Source of the DNA: Bacilli bacterium
GTDB taxonomy: Bacteria; Bacillota_I; Bacilli_A; RFN20; CAG-826
Reading direction: 5' to 3'
Length of the DNA: 55,452 bases
Assembly (NCBI GenBank): GCA_017940265.1
Contig: JAGAYY010000025.1
Location: forward strand, 320,711 to 376,162
Within the stretch, counting starts at the first letter, position 1. Each line of letters starts with the position of its first letter. Shown here one piece after another: positions 18,101 to 26,149 of this stretch. The notes under the pieces are model-generated. The model saw only the letters and a program-made list of their open reading frames with translations, made no database searches and was not told where the DNA came from. Both the position numbers and the translations under genes were made by a program.

Positions 18101-21051
18101 AAGCCATTATATCTTTGATTGGTGATTCTTATGCTGTCGGAATGGCTTCTACTTTCGTTAAGGAAATAGAAAAACATAACGCGATAGGTAAAGCCTCAGT
18201 CGGAAAAGACACTAAGGATAAAACTGCTTACTGTGTTTCCGGTGCAAGAATTGAACAGTGTGAATCTTTTGCTAGAGCTGCTGTTGGAGATGGCGCTTCA
18301 GTAATAGTAATTCATGCCGGTCTTAATAACTGTACTGAAGGAAGAGAAGCCCTGTATAATAAACTTTCATCATTAGGACAGGTTGCTATGAGTGGAGGAG
18401 CTAAGGTATTCTTTATAGCCCCAATAACAACTCAAACACGTTCCACCTTATTACAGCCAGAACACCACCCTAAGAAATTACATAGCGTTATTCTTCAACT
18501 CTGTTCTGAATTCTCAGGTTTTGGTCTTATTGATCTAGAACCACTGAACAAGAAATTCGAAAAAATGGATCGTGAGGGTATTCATCCTACTAACCTTCCC
18601 GAAATGGCTAAAGAAGTAGTTAAACTCTTATTTGGTTCAGGGGAAGTTAATTATATGGTGGATCAAGGTGGTCTCCCTGGTGATTTCGGTGATGATGATA
18701 GTACTGGAACTAGACAGGACGAACCTAAATCTTTCATGTCCATTCTTATTGATAAAGTAAAAAATGCCCTCTTCAATTTTGGTCAAGGTTTTACTGATAA
18801 ATCCAAAGATACATTAAGTACAATCAGTGATAATGTTGAGAAGATTGTTGATAGCATGGGACGAAAGGAAAAAATTGAACCATGGAAAGGACCGATTACT
18901 TCCGAATTTACTGACTATAACTCATACAAGAAAGATCCCGGTAACTTAAAACCCGGAATGTCTGAAGAGGAGTGGATAAGAAATGTCTCGGAAAGAACTG
19001 GATCAATACCTTTCGACTTACAAATAAAACTAGATCAAGGAGCAGAAGAAAAACGTCAAGCTAAATTAACGAACTCTGAGAAACCTGCCGAAGTACCTGC
19101 AGAAAAACCGAATGAATATGTAGACTTAATCGAAAAGAATAAAGATTTACTAGACCCGCGTCAGTATAATACCTATAATGAGTATGTTACTACTTTGAAA
19201 GAAGCAGGAATAAAAGAAACCGACGGAGTGATAAAAGATATGGCAACTTTCTATTCTTATCGTCCATATGAAAAATTCAATCCGTCCGACTCAACTCTTA
19301 AGAAACTATACAACTCAGAAGAAGGTATTAATGCAGGAAATAATTTTGCTCAGAGAGTTCAAGATAAATACGGAATAGATTTTAACGAATACTTCAAAGG
19401 TTTATCCGAAGAAGAAAAATCACAATTTGTTAAGACCTTAGGAACAGGAACATTTATCAACCCAACAAAAAACTTTACGCCTACTAAAACTCCTAAGAAG
19501 GTCTGGGGAGGATATACAGCTTCACCGATAGATCAAACTACCCTTCCCGGGTATCTGTCATTAGAGGATATACAAAAACAAAGTAAGGAGTTCTTAGATC
19601 CTAATAACTTCGAAACTTATAGTGACTATGTCGAGAAACACTATGATATCCTAGGAAACACTACGAATCCCCTAAGTCCTCAAGATTTTTACTCATATCG
19701 CCCATTACAGACTCTTAACCCAGAGAACCCTAATTACTATCGTATCCTTAGAGATGCACATCAATGGGGTAACGGGGGTGAAGGTTTTGTTCAAGCAGTA
19801 TATGATATTACTGGCGGCGATGTTACTGAAAGTCTTAGAGCCTTAGATTCTACTGGACGTCGAGATCTCTTAGAAAAAATGTATGGTAAAGAATATGCCT
19901 CACAATATACAGACAAAGAGATTAAAAAGATGTTTAAGGTTGACAAAGACTTCAAAGTTTCGGAGACAGAAAGAAAAACTTGGGGTGAACCTGAACCTAA
20001 ATATATATCTGAATGGGAGAAATCTAAAATTCTTGATCCACGTAACTACCTAAGTTATGAGGATTATACTGAGAAAATGAAGGAAGCTGGTCTAGAAAGT
20101 AAAATCCTAGATAAAGATGCCTTTACTTCATATCAACCTCATAAGAGTATTAACCTAGAGGATCTCGGTGAACAGGATAAAAAAGATTTATTTGATATCT
20201 ACACAAAAACCAGAGGTATCGAAGGTAGAAATCAAGACGAAGCATTCCTACAAGAGATAGCGGATAAATATGGTCTTAAGACTTCCGCCGAAATATCCTC
20301 CGGGCTTACTAGATTCGGACAAACATATGCTAATGAAATTTTTGGTGATAAAATCGAAGGGAAAGATCAGGGAGAAGATTTCTTAAAACTTAGCCCGGGA
20401 TTTGAACTAACCGACAATCACAAGGAATATATAGAGTCAGAAGCATATCCAAATTATGTACCTTTATCTGATATCACTGAAGTATTAGGTAAAAATGCTA
20501 GTAAGTGGAATAATTATCTAACCAAGGAACAACCAGAAGAGATCCAAGTTCCACTAAGACCTACTGAAGTTCCTAGTGTAGAAAAAATAGTAACTCCTGA
20601 GGATATTGAAGTTTCTCCCAAGGAAACAAAATCAGAGATTCTAACTAAACCCGAGCCAGAAGGAAAACCAGTCGAGGTAGTTGAGAATCCAGAATTAACA
20701 GCTAATGCAAATCCAGAAGAATCAATTTTCCATAAAATGATGTTTAGTCCAGAAGAACTTACCGAACAAACAAAAGTAACAGAGGTTGACATTCTCAAAG
20801 AAATTAGAGACCTGTTATCAGGAATTGACTCTAATACAGGTAGAAATGTTAATGTATCTGCTGCTCTCGGTAAGATCATGGCACAAAATGTCGATGCTAC
20901 TAGACAAGGCTCTGCCGCGCAAGCTAATGCCGTTGCTAACCTTGCTAAGATGAATAGTAGTGGTAGAAGAGAAATAGCCAGTGTTCCAAGCATGACTAAA
21001 GTTTCTTCCATTGATAATTCTGGTGTTAAAAATAGACCACTATCAACATGA
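15184..21051 (+). CDS. Tape-measure-position protein with lysozyme-like and SGNH-hydrolase domains
   Basis: 1955 residues in the usual tape-measure slot. Parts in order: charged coiled or disordered N-terminus (1-180); a hydrophobic helix near 234-250 (LLMLFGFGYLASNW); an alpha-helical middle; a phage tail-lysozyme-like domain from about 783 (AAGIAGNIMKESGFNP, followed by GGIVGWNG); an SGNH/GDSL hydrolase domain at about 976-1145 with GDS (980-982), GLNN (1046-1049) and EGIHP (1131-1135); three tandem units of about 147 residues starting near 1323, 1471 and 1617 (LDPR.Y..Y..Y, later F.SYRP); and a short helical tail. The lysozyme probably cuts peptidoglycan, and the esterase may remove acyl groups from cell wall or surface glycans during penetration. 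Block V has Glu where Asp is usual. The stop overlaps the next ATG. Confidence 0.7.
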   Translation: MAQDPRKALDEKTKKLGSAGSSIKEGDEHAAYQESQQHLSAIQAERKQNLAVARAESKASFENNQTLAQAAEIGAISAAEAEEAAQAGVPMTVNPATQAVLSKYGMGQPRVQRSSSHSQQVTKQNITINNNTTVNTTNDVKVPAGIGGPLQGRPLAFKTPSPSEGSAGRFKNWISAAFARQNEEGAKRDREYRRRESDLARSANRMMKKLEDIGKTIGSRMDPRKIGSTWQSQLKTLLMLFGFGYLASNWTKILTTVADIETWIKDTWKYFTDSSRGETPFIASIKSLLGAKEGESIGDALRELLIGDDGLWGLMKNYFKEVVDDRKKAMGMIKFPEINLNDLISTVKGIGSYVGDLLMAMISGSDGVKSHIERSIETTANKGAFEQADKDKATRKTITVTTQSGKEIDADTGIGAIINESYKGLTRYSLDSDGNLTGSKYGAESTVAQASDIGRLFLQANNGEKIDSTQMSAGLSRLYKAAQDSQTKGEGGIPVRTKFLKQWFTDAEIQELVKSGDAVNKQYYVVARKKTGDDMRLEDADITARFAKEYAEKKVGDIARKVTGNEDTVLGNLYGGYQIAKGTVNVAGAAINKMSANDYRIEYVRQPREGDEIISDKNGKPSKSYFIEISPKVVQKITDKITGKENTNIDIKDRNFVTSVQSGMVESAKNAIEEETKIRENYRKGHLTDYQNNSRLIFLRNRRAELSSTEKNIDLDLDQAYNEMDNLAQEEQDRNVRLQQAYENSRVKPIGDKISAGISTVKNFASQFIPSKLAGTNKTQDQKAMYTIRRLMGEGLTREQAAGIAGNIMKESGFNPKAGTTDNNLQYAGGIVGWNGANYEAAKKYFGKDLKKVSYEDQLEYLIKEMKGEAGVIRIQERDGFAKRKGFKTGDNVMDLMKKTTSVADSTNTFERVFEGSGDYKGYWERRGGQKKWVNGDQNAKRIGFATTFYKKSGGTADAGVITTADVGGGQKKAIISLIGDSYAVGMASTFVKEIEKHNAIGKASVGKDTKDKTAYCVSGARIEQCESFARAAVGDGASVIVIHAGLNNCTEGREALYNKLSSLGQVAMSGGAKVFFIAPITTQTRSTLLQPEHHPKKLHSVILQLCSEFSGFGLIDLEPLNKKFEKMDREGIHPTNLPEMAKEVVKLLFGSGEVNYMVDQGGLPGDFGDDDSTGTRQDEPKSFMSILIDKVKNALFNFGQGFTDKSKDTLSTISDNVEKIVDSMGRKEKIEPWKGPITSEFTDYNSYKKDPGNLKPGMSEEEWIRNVSERTGSIPFDLQIKLDQGAEEKRQAKLTNSEKPAEVPAEKPNEYVDLIEKNKDLLDPRQYNTYNEYVTTLKEAGIKETDGVIKDMATFYSYRPYEKFNPSDSTLKKLYNSEEGINAGNNFAQRVQDKYGIDFNEYFKGLSEEEKSQFVKTLGTGTFINPTKNFTPTKTPKKVWGGYTASPIDQTTLPGYLSLEDIQKQSKEFLDPNNFETYSDYVEKHYDILGNTTNPLSPQDFYSYRPLQTLNPENPNYYRILRDAHQWGNGGEGFVQAVYDITGGDVTESLRALDSTGRRDLLEKMYGKEYASQYTDKEIKKMFKVDKDFKVSETERKTWGEPEPKYISEWEKSKILDPRNYLSYEDYTEKMKEAGLESKILDKDAFTSYQPHKSINLEDLGEQDKKDLFDIYTKTRGIEGRNQDEAFLQEIADKYGLKTSAEISSGLTRFGQTYANEIFGDKIEGKDQGEDFLKLSPGFELTDNHKEYIESEAYPNYVPLSDITEVLGKNASKWNNYLTKEQPEEIQVPLRPTEVPSVEKIVTPEDIEVSPKETKSEILTKPEPEGKPVEVVENPELTANANPEESIFHKMMFSPEELTEQTKVTEVDILKEIRDLLSGIDSNTGRNVNVSAALGKIMAQNVDATRQGSAAQANAVANLAKMNSSGRREIASVPSMTKVSSIDNSGVKNRPLST

Positions 21052-22037
21052 GTAATGTATTAAGTGGATGGTATTATGATCTTCAAACTGACCATGAAGG
21101 CCCTGGGAGATTAACTTGTGTTACTCTTCATCCAAATACAATAGATACCGGAACAAAAGATTGGGCAGATGCAATTGATGATCCTGATAATCCTGCCTAT
21201 AGAAAAGACCCTATCTGTGTTGCACTAGTCAATGAAGATTTCCAAGTCTCAGTGGCTAACTCCTGGTCAGATTTTGGAGGTGATATGCTCGGTCAAATGT
21301 GGGAGCAAGTTAAACCACTTGCCCCATATGCCGAGTTTGCACAAGAAATGATTCATAAGGCCGTTCAAGACTATAATGATCCTAAAAACGCTGCTGCTCG
21401 AGATAAAATTAATGAATCTAAAGTCTCCAGAGCTTTAGCTTCCGTGATGTCAAATATAGATCAAAAAATACAAAGTAAAGAAGTAGACATTGCTGAATAC
21501 CTAAATCGTTCACTAGTAGTACAGGGAACTAGATTCTCATATTACTCTGGAACAGGTATAAGTTTTGGAAATATGGTGATGAAATTTACTATGTTTCCAA
21601 AATGGAATGGTGCATCATTAAAAACAGTAACAGAACAAACTGAGGAAATTTATCCTTATATAGTTGGCCATTTCCTCAAAGAAGATGGTCTACATGCTGA
21701 TATGGATGGTATGATTGGTTGGCAGCTTCCACCCGCCGGATTTAAAGCGGACATAAAAAATGTAGATAATATCCAAAAAGGTACTCTACTTCTTAAATAT
21801 GGAGCTTATTACGCCATAGAGAACTTAGTTATTGAGAATGCATCTTTTAATTTCTCACGCCAAATGGTTAAACACCCTAATCAGAAGGGTCAATTTAGCC
21901 CACTATACTGCGATATAACTCTTCAGCTCAAACCCGCTACAAAATTCTCAGATGAAAAACTGAAGAAATTTGTCAGCGGTACGGGAATGGCAGTATCTAG
22001 AGAAAAATTAACTAGAGCAATGGCAGGTGCAGTTTAA
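21048..22037 (+). CDS. Baseplate tube-cap protein (gp48/gp54-like)
   Basis: 329 residues. The C-terminal half (GFKADIKNVDNIQKGTLLLK through a segment with FNFSRQMVKHPNQKG and LYCDITLQLKPA) fits the tube-fold of T4 gp48/gp54, proteins that join the tail tube to the hub and start tube polymerisation. The N-terminal half opens with a strand-rich region (ALVNEDFQVSVANSWSDFGG) followed by helices. It directly follows the tape-measure-position gene with an ATGA overlap and precedes gp53- and hub-like genes, which supports the call. Assignment is by fold pattern and synteny, not by close sequence match. Confidence 0.6.
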   Translation: MSNVLSGWYYDLQTDHEGPGRLTCVTLHPNTIDTGTKDWADAIDDPDNPAYRKDPICVALVNEDFQVSVANSWSDFGGDMLGQMWEQVKPLAPYAEFAQEMIHKAVQDYNDPKNAAARDKINESKVSRALASVMSNIDQKIQSKEVDIAEYLNRSLVVQGTRFSYYSGTGISFGNMVMKFTMFPKWNGASLKTVTEQTEEIYPYIVGHFLKEDGLHADMDGMIGWQLPPAGFKADIKNVDNIQKGTLLLKYGAYYAIENLVIENASFNFSRQMVKHPNQKGQFSPLYCDITLQLKPATKFSDEKLKKFVSGTGMAVSREKLTRAMAGAV

Positions 22038-22047
22038 AATTACGTTT

Positions 22048-22353
22048 ATGTATAGATCCAACAATAAAATTACTAATCAGATTGAGGATTTAGTAAATTA
22101 TATTGATGGTGTTGATATCTATAATTCTTTGGTAGTCCAGGAGCTAAAAAATCCTGGACTTACCCGAGAACCTTATGAAATTACAACCTATCAATATCGA
22201 CCTGACCTTATTGCCAAAGAGTTCTACGGGTCAGAATCCTATGAAGGTTTGGTTCTCTTACAGACAGGATTAGTTCTTTCTAACTTCACTAGAGGGAAGG
22301 TAATTCAGTTAATAGCTAAAACCGAACTTAATAACCTATTACGTAAGTTATAA
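22048..22353 (+). CDS. Baseplate wedge protein (gp53-like)
   Basis: 101 residues from the ATG at 22048; a GTG at 22027 would add seven residues and overlap the previous gene. The core TTYQYRPDLIAKEFYGSE followed by a hydrophobic strand and GKVIQLI is the LysM-related pattern of T4 gp53 (Pfam gp53 family). T4 gp53 is about twice as long, so this is a minimal form. Wedge proteins of this kind link the outer baseplate to the hub. The stop TAA shares its last A with the next ATG. Confidence 0.65.
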   Translation: MYRSNNKITNQIEDLVNYIDGVDIYNSLVVQELKNPGLTREPYEITTYQYRPDLIAKEFYGSESYEGLVLLQTGLVLSNFTRGKVIQLIAKTELNNLLRKL

Positions 22354-23420
22354 TGGGAAAAATATACAACTCAAGTCAGGTCTGTGTTGAATTTTCTCCT
22401 TGGACTGATGATCATAAATTTCGTATCACCAGACTACAGATGTGTGAAAAACTTGGTGGTGAAATAGCTCATGGAGAAATCGACCTATTTCATACGGACG
22501 AACGAGGATCTAGTGTTTTGATTACCGAACAAAATACTGGAACTATTACTTTCACTGACGAAAAACCGGGTGGATTAACTTATACAGTAGATGTTTATAT
22601 AACCGAAAGGGAATTTTATAGAAATGTCGTTAATCTAAAGTTCGTATGTATACCAGATATTGAGTTTTATACTAAACGAATAACTACATACTACTATAAA
22701 TCCATACCCCTAAAAGATAAAATCAGAGCATTATACCCGGGAAAAGTAGATTTTAGAGATAATGACCCAGATGTTCCTGATATAACCATCTTTCAGAATT
22801 GCGAAACTAATTATGAACTCTGCCGACGTTTATGCTATTCGTTCAAAGATAAAACAATATTTACTTTCGGATGGGATGGCCTAATCTTGAAAGAGCTCTG
22901 CGGACTAAAAGGAAACACAGAACCTAAGCTAGAACTAGAAGCTAACCGACTTACTAAACAATTCGAGCCCTATAATCTAGCCTACGATAAATTACAAAAT
23001 CACCTCCCCTACGATCCTTGGCCAGGTCCCGATGAATCCACTACTAAAACCGATTACTCTGGATATATGTCTAAATACTTCAGAGTCCAGATGAATTATC
23101 AGGAATATAATGTGGTGGATACGGAACATGACCCCTATATGATGAATGTCTGGAGGAACACTAGAAGAATGGAATTCCCTGGTTATACACACTTCACTAT
23201 TGTGGCAACAGATATGCCTCACTATAAAATTGGGGATGTCTTAATATATGATCGAGCCGAACAGGAAGAAAAAATACCCTGGAAGAATTATCTAGTAACT
23301 AGTAATGAGATATTTTACACTGTTGATGCCTCCGAGAAACATGATGAAAATGGATTTAAATTTTCATGGACATCACATTTCTACGGTATAGAGGATGGCA
23401 CCTTCAGTCAGCAACCTTAA
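22353..23420 (+). CDS. Baseplate hub protein (gp27/gpD-like)
   Basis: 355 residues. The pattern around residues 145-180 (FQNCETNYELCRRLCYSF, then TFGWDGLILKEL) is the typical late-control D/gp27/gp44 signature in which a tube-like domain is followed by a helix and a strand pair. Such trimeric hubs carry the spike and dock on the tail tube. Gene order (cap, gp53-like, hub, spike) fits. A short hairpin-containing gap separates it from the spike gene. Confidence 0.7.
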   Translation: MGKIYNSSQVCVEFSPWTDDHKFRITRLQMCEKLGGEIAHGEIDLFHTDERGSSVLITEQNTGTITFTDEKPGGLTYTVDVYITEREFYRNVVNLKFVCIPDIEFYTKRITTYYYKSIPLKDKIRALYPGKVDFRDNDPDVPDITIFQNCETNYELCRRLCYSFKDKTIFTFGWDGLILKELCGLKGNTEPKLELEANRLTKQFEPYNLAYDKLQNHLPYDPWPGPDESTTKTDYSGYMSKYFRVQMNYQEYNVVDTEHDPYMMNVWRNTRRMEFPGYTHFTIVATDMPHYKIGDVLIYDRAEQEEKIPWKNYLVTSNEIFYTVDASEKHDENGFKFSWTSHFYGIEDGTFSQQP

Positions 23421-23470
23421 CCCAAGACGTCCTCCAATTTGCGGACTACCCTTCGATGCGGATCTTGGGT
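23420..23470 (+). terminator. Hairpin between hub and spike genes
   Basis: ACCCAAGA (23420-23427) pairs with TCTTGGGT (23463-23470), with inner GTCC/GGAC pairing. The arm begins in the hub stop codon. No T-run follows, so attenuation or RNA processing is as likely as termination. Confidence 0.45.
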
Positions 23471-23493
23471 ACTAATTATAAAATAATGATATT

Positions 23494-24201
23494 ATGACTA
23501 TAGAACACAAAATTGACATTTACTTAGGAGTGGTAACTAACATCATCAAACAACCAACCACATCCCTGAAGATACCGGGTGACCCACATGAAGAAGATAT
23601 GCTTTCTGGACACGATGCACAGGAACATATGATCATTGCTGCTGTCCCTGGGGTCTATGAGCACTTAAGAGCCCTCCCCGAGAAAAATAACCTTGAAGAA
23701 CCAAAAATAGGTGATCGAGTTATTATCTATGTCTGGGATCCTGTCTATAATTCCTATAACACCTATCGGAAATTACAGGAAAATGATATTGTCGGATTCC
23801 GGGCTCATGGAAAAATGCTAGATATAACCCACGATCGTATTAAGGTGGGAGTCTTTGATGAAACAATTGAATATTCCGAGGATGAAAGACCAGAAACACC
23901 AATATCCCATGTTGAGATGGATAAATATGGTAATATCCTGGTTCATGCCTCTAATGATACTACCGTTTACATCGAGGGTAACACAACTATCAATGTCTTA
24001 GGTGATTGTACCCTTAAGGTGAATGGAAAACTAACCACCAATGCCACTATCTGGGAAGGTAACCAAGGAACTGTAGCCCCCACCCCAGGAAAAGGACCAT
24101 TCTGCGCTATTCCTGTCTGTCCTTATACTGGTGCCCCTCATGTTGGTTATATCTCTAGCGGTGGACAATCAGGAGCCGAACCATGCCCCAAACACGACTA
24201 G
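23494..24201 (+). CDS. Central spike protein: OB fold, short beta-helix, metal-tip-like end
   Basis: 235 residues. Residues 1-110 fit a gp5/gpV-like OB fold (IDIYLGVVTNI, then GDRVIIYVWDP). Residues 140-190 are short repeating strands (TTVYIEGNTTINVLGDCTLK) typical of the trimeric beta-helix needle. The C-terminus has a Cys/His-rich end (C204, C209, CPYTGAPHVG, final CPKH) resembling PAAR-type or metal-binding spike tips. The trimer would pierce the outer membrane at contraction. Unlike T4 gp5 it has no lysozyme domain; that activity appears to be on the 15184 protein. The 3' end overlaps the next gene by 19 bases. Confidence 0.75.
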   Translation: MTIEHKIDIYLGVVTNIIKQPTTSLKIPGDPHEEDMLSGHDAQEHMIIAAVPGVYEHLRALPEKNNLEEPKIGDRVIIYVWDPVYNSYNTYRKLQENDIVGFRAHGKMLDITHDRIKVGVFDETIEYSEDERPETPISHVEMDKYGNILVHASNDTTVYIEGNTTINVLGDCTLKVNGKLTTNATIWEGNQGTVAPTPGKGPFCAIPVCPYTGAPHVGYISSGGQSGAEPCPKHD

Positions 24202-24740
24202 GCGGATATTGGTGTAGCGGACTTAAGGAACAGACCGAAGCTCCTACCGCCTCTAACCAATTTATGTCAGGATTAGCCAAGTATATAAGCACTGACGTAA
24301 CATTCGAGGGCACATTCAGCGGTACTAATCCTTCTGGGGCTACAATAACAGTACCAGTCAGCATGAAAGTTTCGGCCGGAGGATTAGCGGGAGAAATTAT
24401 AATATGCAGTGACCCGGAGGGAGGAGATGGGGAAGCAGATTGGAATAACTGGCTAACAAGAGTATATGCTAAGGTAGATGCAGACTGTTCTCTTATTCCC
24501 GCTGACTTTATACCGGCCGTTCCACTACCATGCTGGAAATTAGTAGGGCCCGGTTTCTCCAGGTCAACTCTCTACGCCGCATACCAGGGAAATGAAAACG
24601 ATCCGCAAGGGCCAGTAGCAGATGCATTGGCTAGAGGAGTAATGGGAGACTTAATGAAAAATCCAATCCCAACATTCCCAGGCCAATATACAGGGGGTTT
24701 CGTTGGCACATACACTGTCTCCTTGGTTAAAACACCCTAG
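24183..24740 (+). CDS. Unknown baseplate-spike-linked protein
   Basis: 185 residues, rich in Gly, Pro and Thr, with beta-type segments (GATITVPVSMKV, GTYTVSLV) and no motif I can name. The start ATG lies 19 bases inside the spike gene, in another frame, so translation is coupled to the spike. Position suggests a baseplate, spike-tip or spike-chaperone role. It is the last gene before a 530-base non-coding region. Confidence 0.6.
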   Translation: MPQTRLGGYWCSGLKEQTEAPTASNQFMSGLAKYISTDVTFEGTFSGTNPSGATITVPVSMKVSAGGLAGEIIICSDPEGGDGEADWNNWLTRVYAKVDADCSLIPADFIPAVPLPCWKLVGPGFSRSTLYAAYQGNENDPQGPVADALARGVMGDLMKNPIPTFPGQYTGGFVGTYTVSLVKTP

Positions 24741-24761
24741 CGGAGCGGTGAAAACCTTATA

Positions 24762-24787
24762 AACGAGGAAGTTCTGGGCTCCTCGTT
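24762..24787 (+). terminator. Hairpin after the spike gene block
   Basis: Perfect 8-base stem AACGAGGA/TCCTCGTT with a 10-base loop, 22 bases past the stop of the preceding gene. No T-run; may act with the stronger terminator at 24894. Confidence 0.5.
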
Positions 24788-24893
24788 AACTAAATGATGA
24801 AAATAGCTTTTGTTAAGTTCACTCCTGTTCTTGAGTTGTGATAACTAAGGGACCGGAGAATATATTACCATGATTTTTGTTATATTAGTTTTC

Positions 24894-24932
24894 GGGCTTG
24901 ACTTGGTTGTGAAATTAGGTCAAGTCCTTTTT
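24894..24932 (+). terminator. Rho-independent terminator of the baseplate-centre unit
   Basis: GGGCTTGAC (24894-24902) pairs with GTCAAGTCC (24919-24927), one G-U pair, directly followed by five T (24928-24932). This is the clearest terminator in the window and would end the upstream tail transcript. Confidence 0.75.
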
Positions 24933-24973
24933 AATTGATGTATAAGTTCTAATTTTTCAACGCCAAGGGAATC

Positions 24974-25068
24974 GGAAAGATAGCCCCTTAAATGTCTACT
25001 TACGTACTTGCTCCGCAAGATAACGACATTTAAGGCCGCTACGCGGAAGGCTAAAGCCCTGATCTTCC
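24974..25068 (+). ncRNA. Highly structured RNA-like element upstream of the helicase-like gene
   Basis: Nested inverted repeats within 95 bases. A closing stem pairs GGAAAGAT (24974-24981) with ATCTTCC (25062-25068), one bulge. A perfect 11-base stem pairs CCTTAAATGTC (24986-24996; 24986 is the second of three C) with GACATTTAAGG (25025-25035) and encloses the hairpin CTTGC-tcc-GCAAG (25007-25019). The hairpin CCGC-tac-GCGG (25036-25046) and a GGC/GCC hairpin (25049-25058) follow. No open reading frame covers it. It lacks tRNA features. It could be a small phage RNA, a processing site or a leader element. The strand is assumed from the neighbours. Confidence 0.5.
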
Positions 25069-25143
25069 CTATACGAAAAGTACTAAAAAATTCAGGATAT
25101 TAACTATATATAGCATATTCTGTAAATCTGTTAATAAAAATAG

Positions 25144-25151
25144 TACTTTTG
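25144..25151 (+). promoter_or_regulatory. Bacteroidetes-type promoter core (TAnnTTTG)
   Basis: TACTTTTG matches the -7 consensus TAnnTTTG of the Bacteroidetes primary sigma factor exactly. A weak -33-like TTCTG lies at 25118-25122, 21 bases upstream. It lies about 120 bases before the helicase-like start and downstream of a strong terminator, so it probably drives that gene separately from the tail operon. Confidence 0.55.
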
Positions 25152-25191
25152 CTCTTCAGAAAGGCTTAAATCCTAATATATGAGAATAAGA

Positions 25192-25240
25192 GACGAGATT
25201 TTCTCGTTACCCTCGACTGAAATTTTATAGAAGTCGAGGG
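25192..25240 (+). promoter_or_regulatory. Leader hairpins upstream of the helicase-like gene
   Basis: Two adjacent hairpins in the predicted 5' leader: GACGAG/CTCGTT (about 25192-25208) and a perfect 9-base stem CCCTCGACT (25210-25218) with AGTCGAGGG (25232-25240). They end 33 bases before the ATG and may protect the mRNA or control translation. The rest of 24741-25273 holds no gene I can support. Confidence 0.5.
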
Positions 25241-25273
25241 GATGTATATAAACGATTTAAACCTAATTAATTT

Positions 25274-26149
25274 ATGAATACAAACAATTTTATACAAAAA
25301 GATGGAAAGACAGTTATACCTGTTCCTGCAGGTATTAGATATATGAGCGAATGGACTGATTTCAATCTTACATTTTTTCGAGGGCCTTATATTATTGATA
25401 AACAAATCCCAGGATGTGGATTTACAGAAAGTATATTAACTAATGATTATCATACAATATTATGTAGTCCTCGAAAAATTCTTTTAGAAAATAAGGCAGA
25501 TCAACACTTAACCGACATTTATTATGCTAAAAATGAATTTGATCAGGACCTTGGAATTGATAAAGATTTAACTACTAGAGTAACAAATAAATCTGCTCTA
25601 TCTAATGAAATAATTCATGAATCTTTAAATTCTAAAGAAAGAATGGAGACGGGTATCATGGATTATTGTAATAGAAGAATAAAAACTAATCAACCGATTA
25701 AGATTATTGTTACCTATGATTCTTTCAAGTATGTTAAACAAATATTTGAAGAAAAAGAAATACTTCAAGTATTTACTATTGTAGTCGATGAATTCCAATC
25801 AGTTTTTGTAGATTCTAGATTCAAAGGCAATACTGAATTTGATTTTCTTAATCAACTTTTAGGATTATCGAATAATATCTGTTTTGTCAGTGCTACTCCA
25901 ATGATGGATAAATATCTTAAACAGATTGATTATTTTAAAAATTTACCTTATTATGAGTTAGATTGGAGTTTCTTGGATCCTGGAAGAGTAATGAATCCTG
26001 AGCTTAAAGTCCGTAAGACAAAGTCAGTATTTTCAGAAATTAAACGTATTGTAAATGAATATAGAAATGGTGATTTGCTGTATTGGCTAATCCAGTTACT
26101 GGATCACCAGTTCAATCTAAAGAAGCCGTATTCTACGTTAATTCTGTAA
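25274..26149 (+). CDS. Helicase-like NTPase, N-terminal part (gene split by frameshift)
   Basis: Front part of a superfamily-2-like helicase or translocase. Visible motifs: a Walker-A-like GCGFT (47-51), the ILCSPRKILLENK motif-Ia-like segment, DEFQ (172-175, Walker B) and SATP (206-209, motif III). True coding probably runs only to about 26080; from there the frame drifts into an unrelated tail. The missing half continues in the -1 frame at 26083-27288. The gene has its own promoter and leader and sits among baseplate genes, so it looks like an inserted cargo gene. The family is common in Bacteroides-type phages by my recollection; the substrate is unknown. Confidence 0.65.
   Translation: MNTNNFIQKDGKTVIPVPAGIRYMSEWTDFNLTFFRGPYIIDKQIPGCGFTESILTNDYHTILCSPRKILLENKADQHLTDIYYAKNEFDQDLGIDKDLTTRVTNKSALSNEIIHESLNSKERMETGIMDYCNRRIKTNQPIKIIVTYDSFKYVKQIFEEKEILQVFTIVVDEFQSVFVDSRFKGNTEFDFLNQLLGLSNNICFVSATPMMDKYLKQIDYFKNLPYYELDWSFLDPGRVMNPELKVRKTKSVFSEIKRIVNEYRNGDLLYWLIQLLDHQFNLKKPYSTLIL

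Noticed and set aside
24870..24938. 22-residue hydrophobic frame (MIFVILVFGLDLVV...)
   Set aside because: It coincides with the terminator hairpin and T-run, and has no start context or conservation evidence.
24974..25068. tRNA-like cloverleaf
   Set aside because: No 7-bp acceptor stem, T-loop GTTCRA, or anticodon arm of the right size; stems are of different lengths and order.
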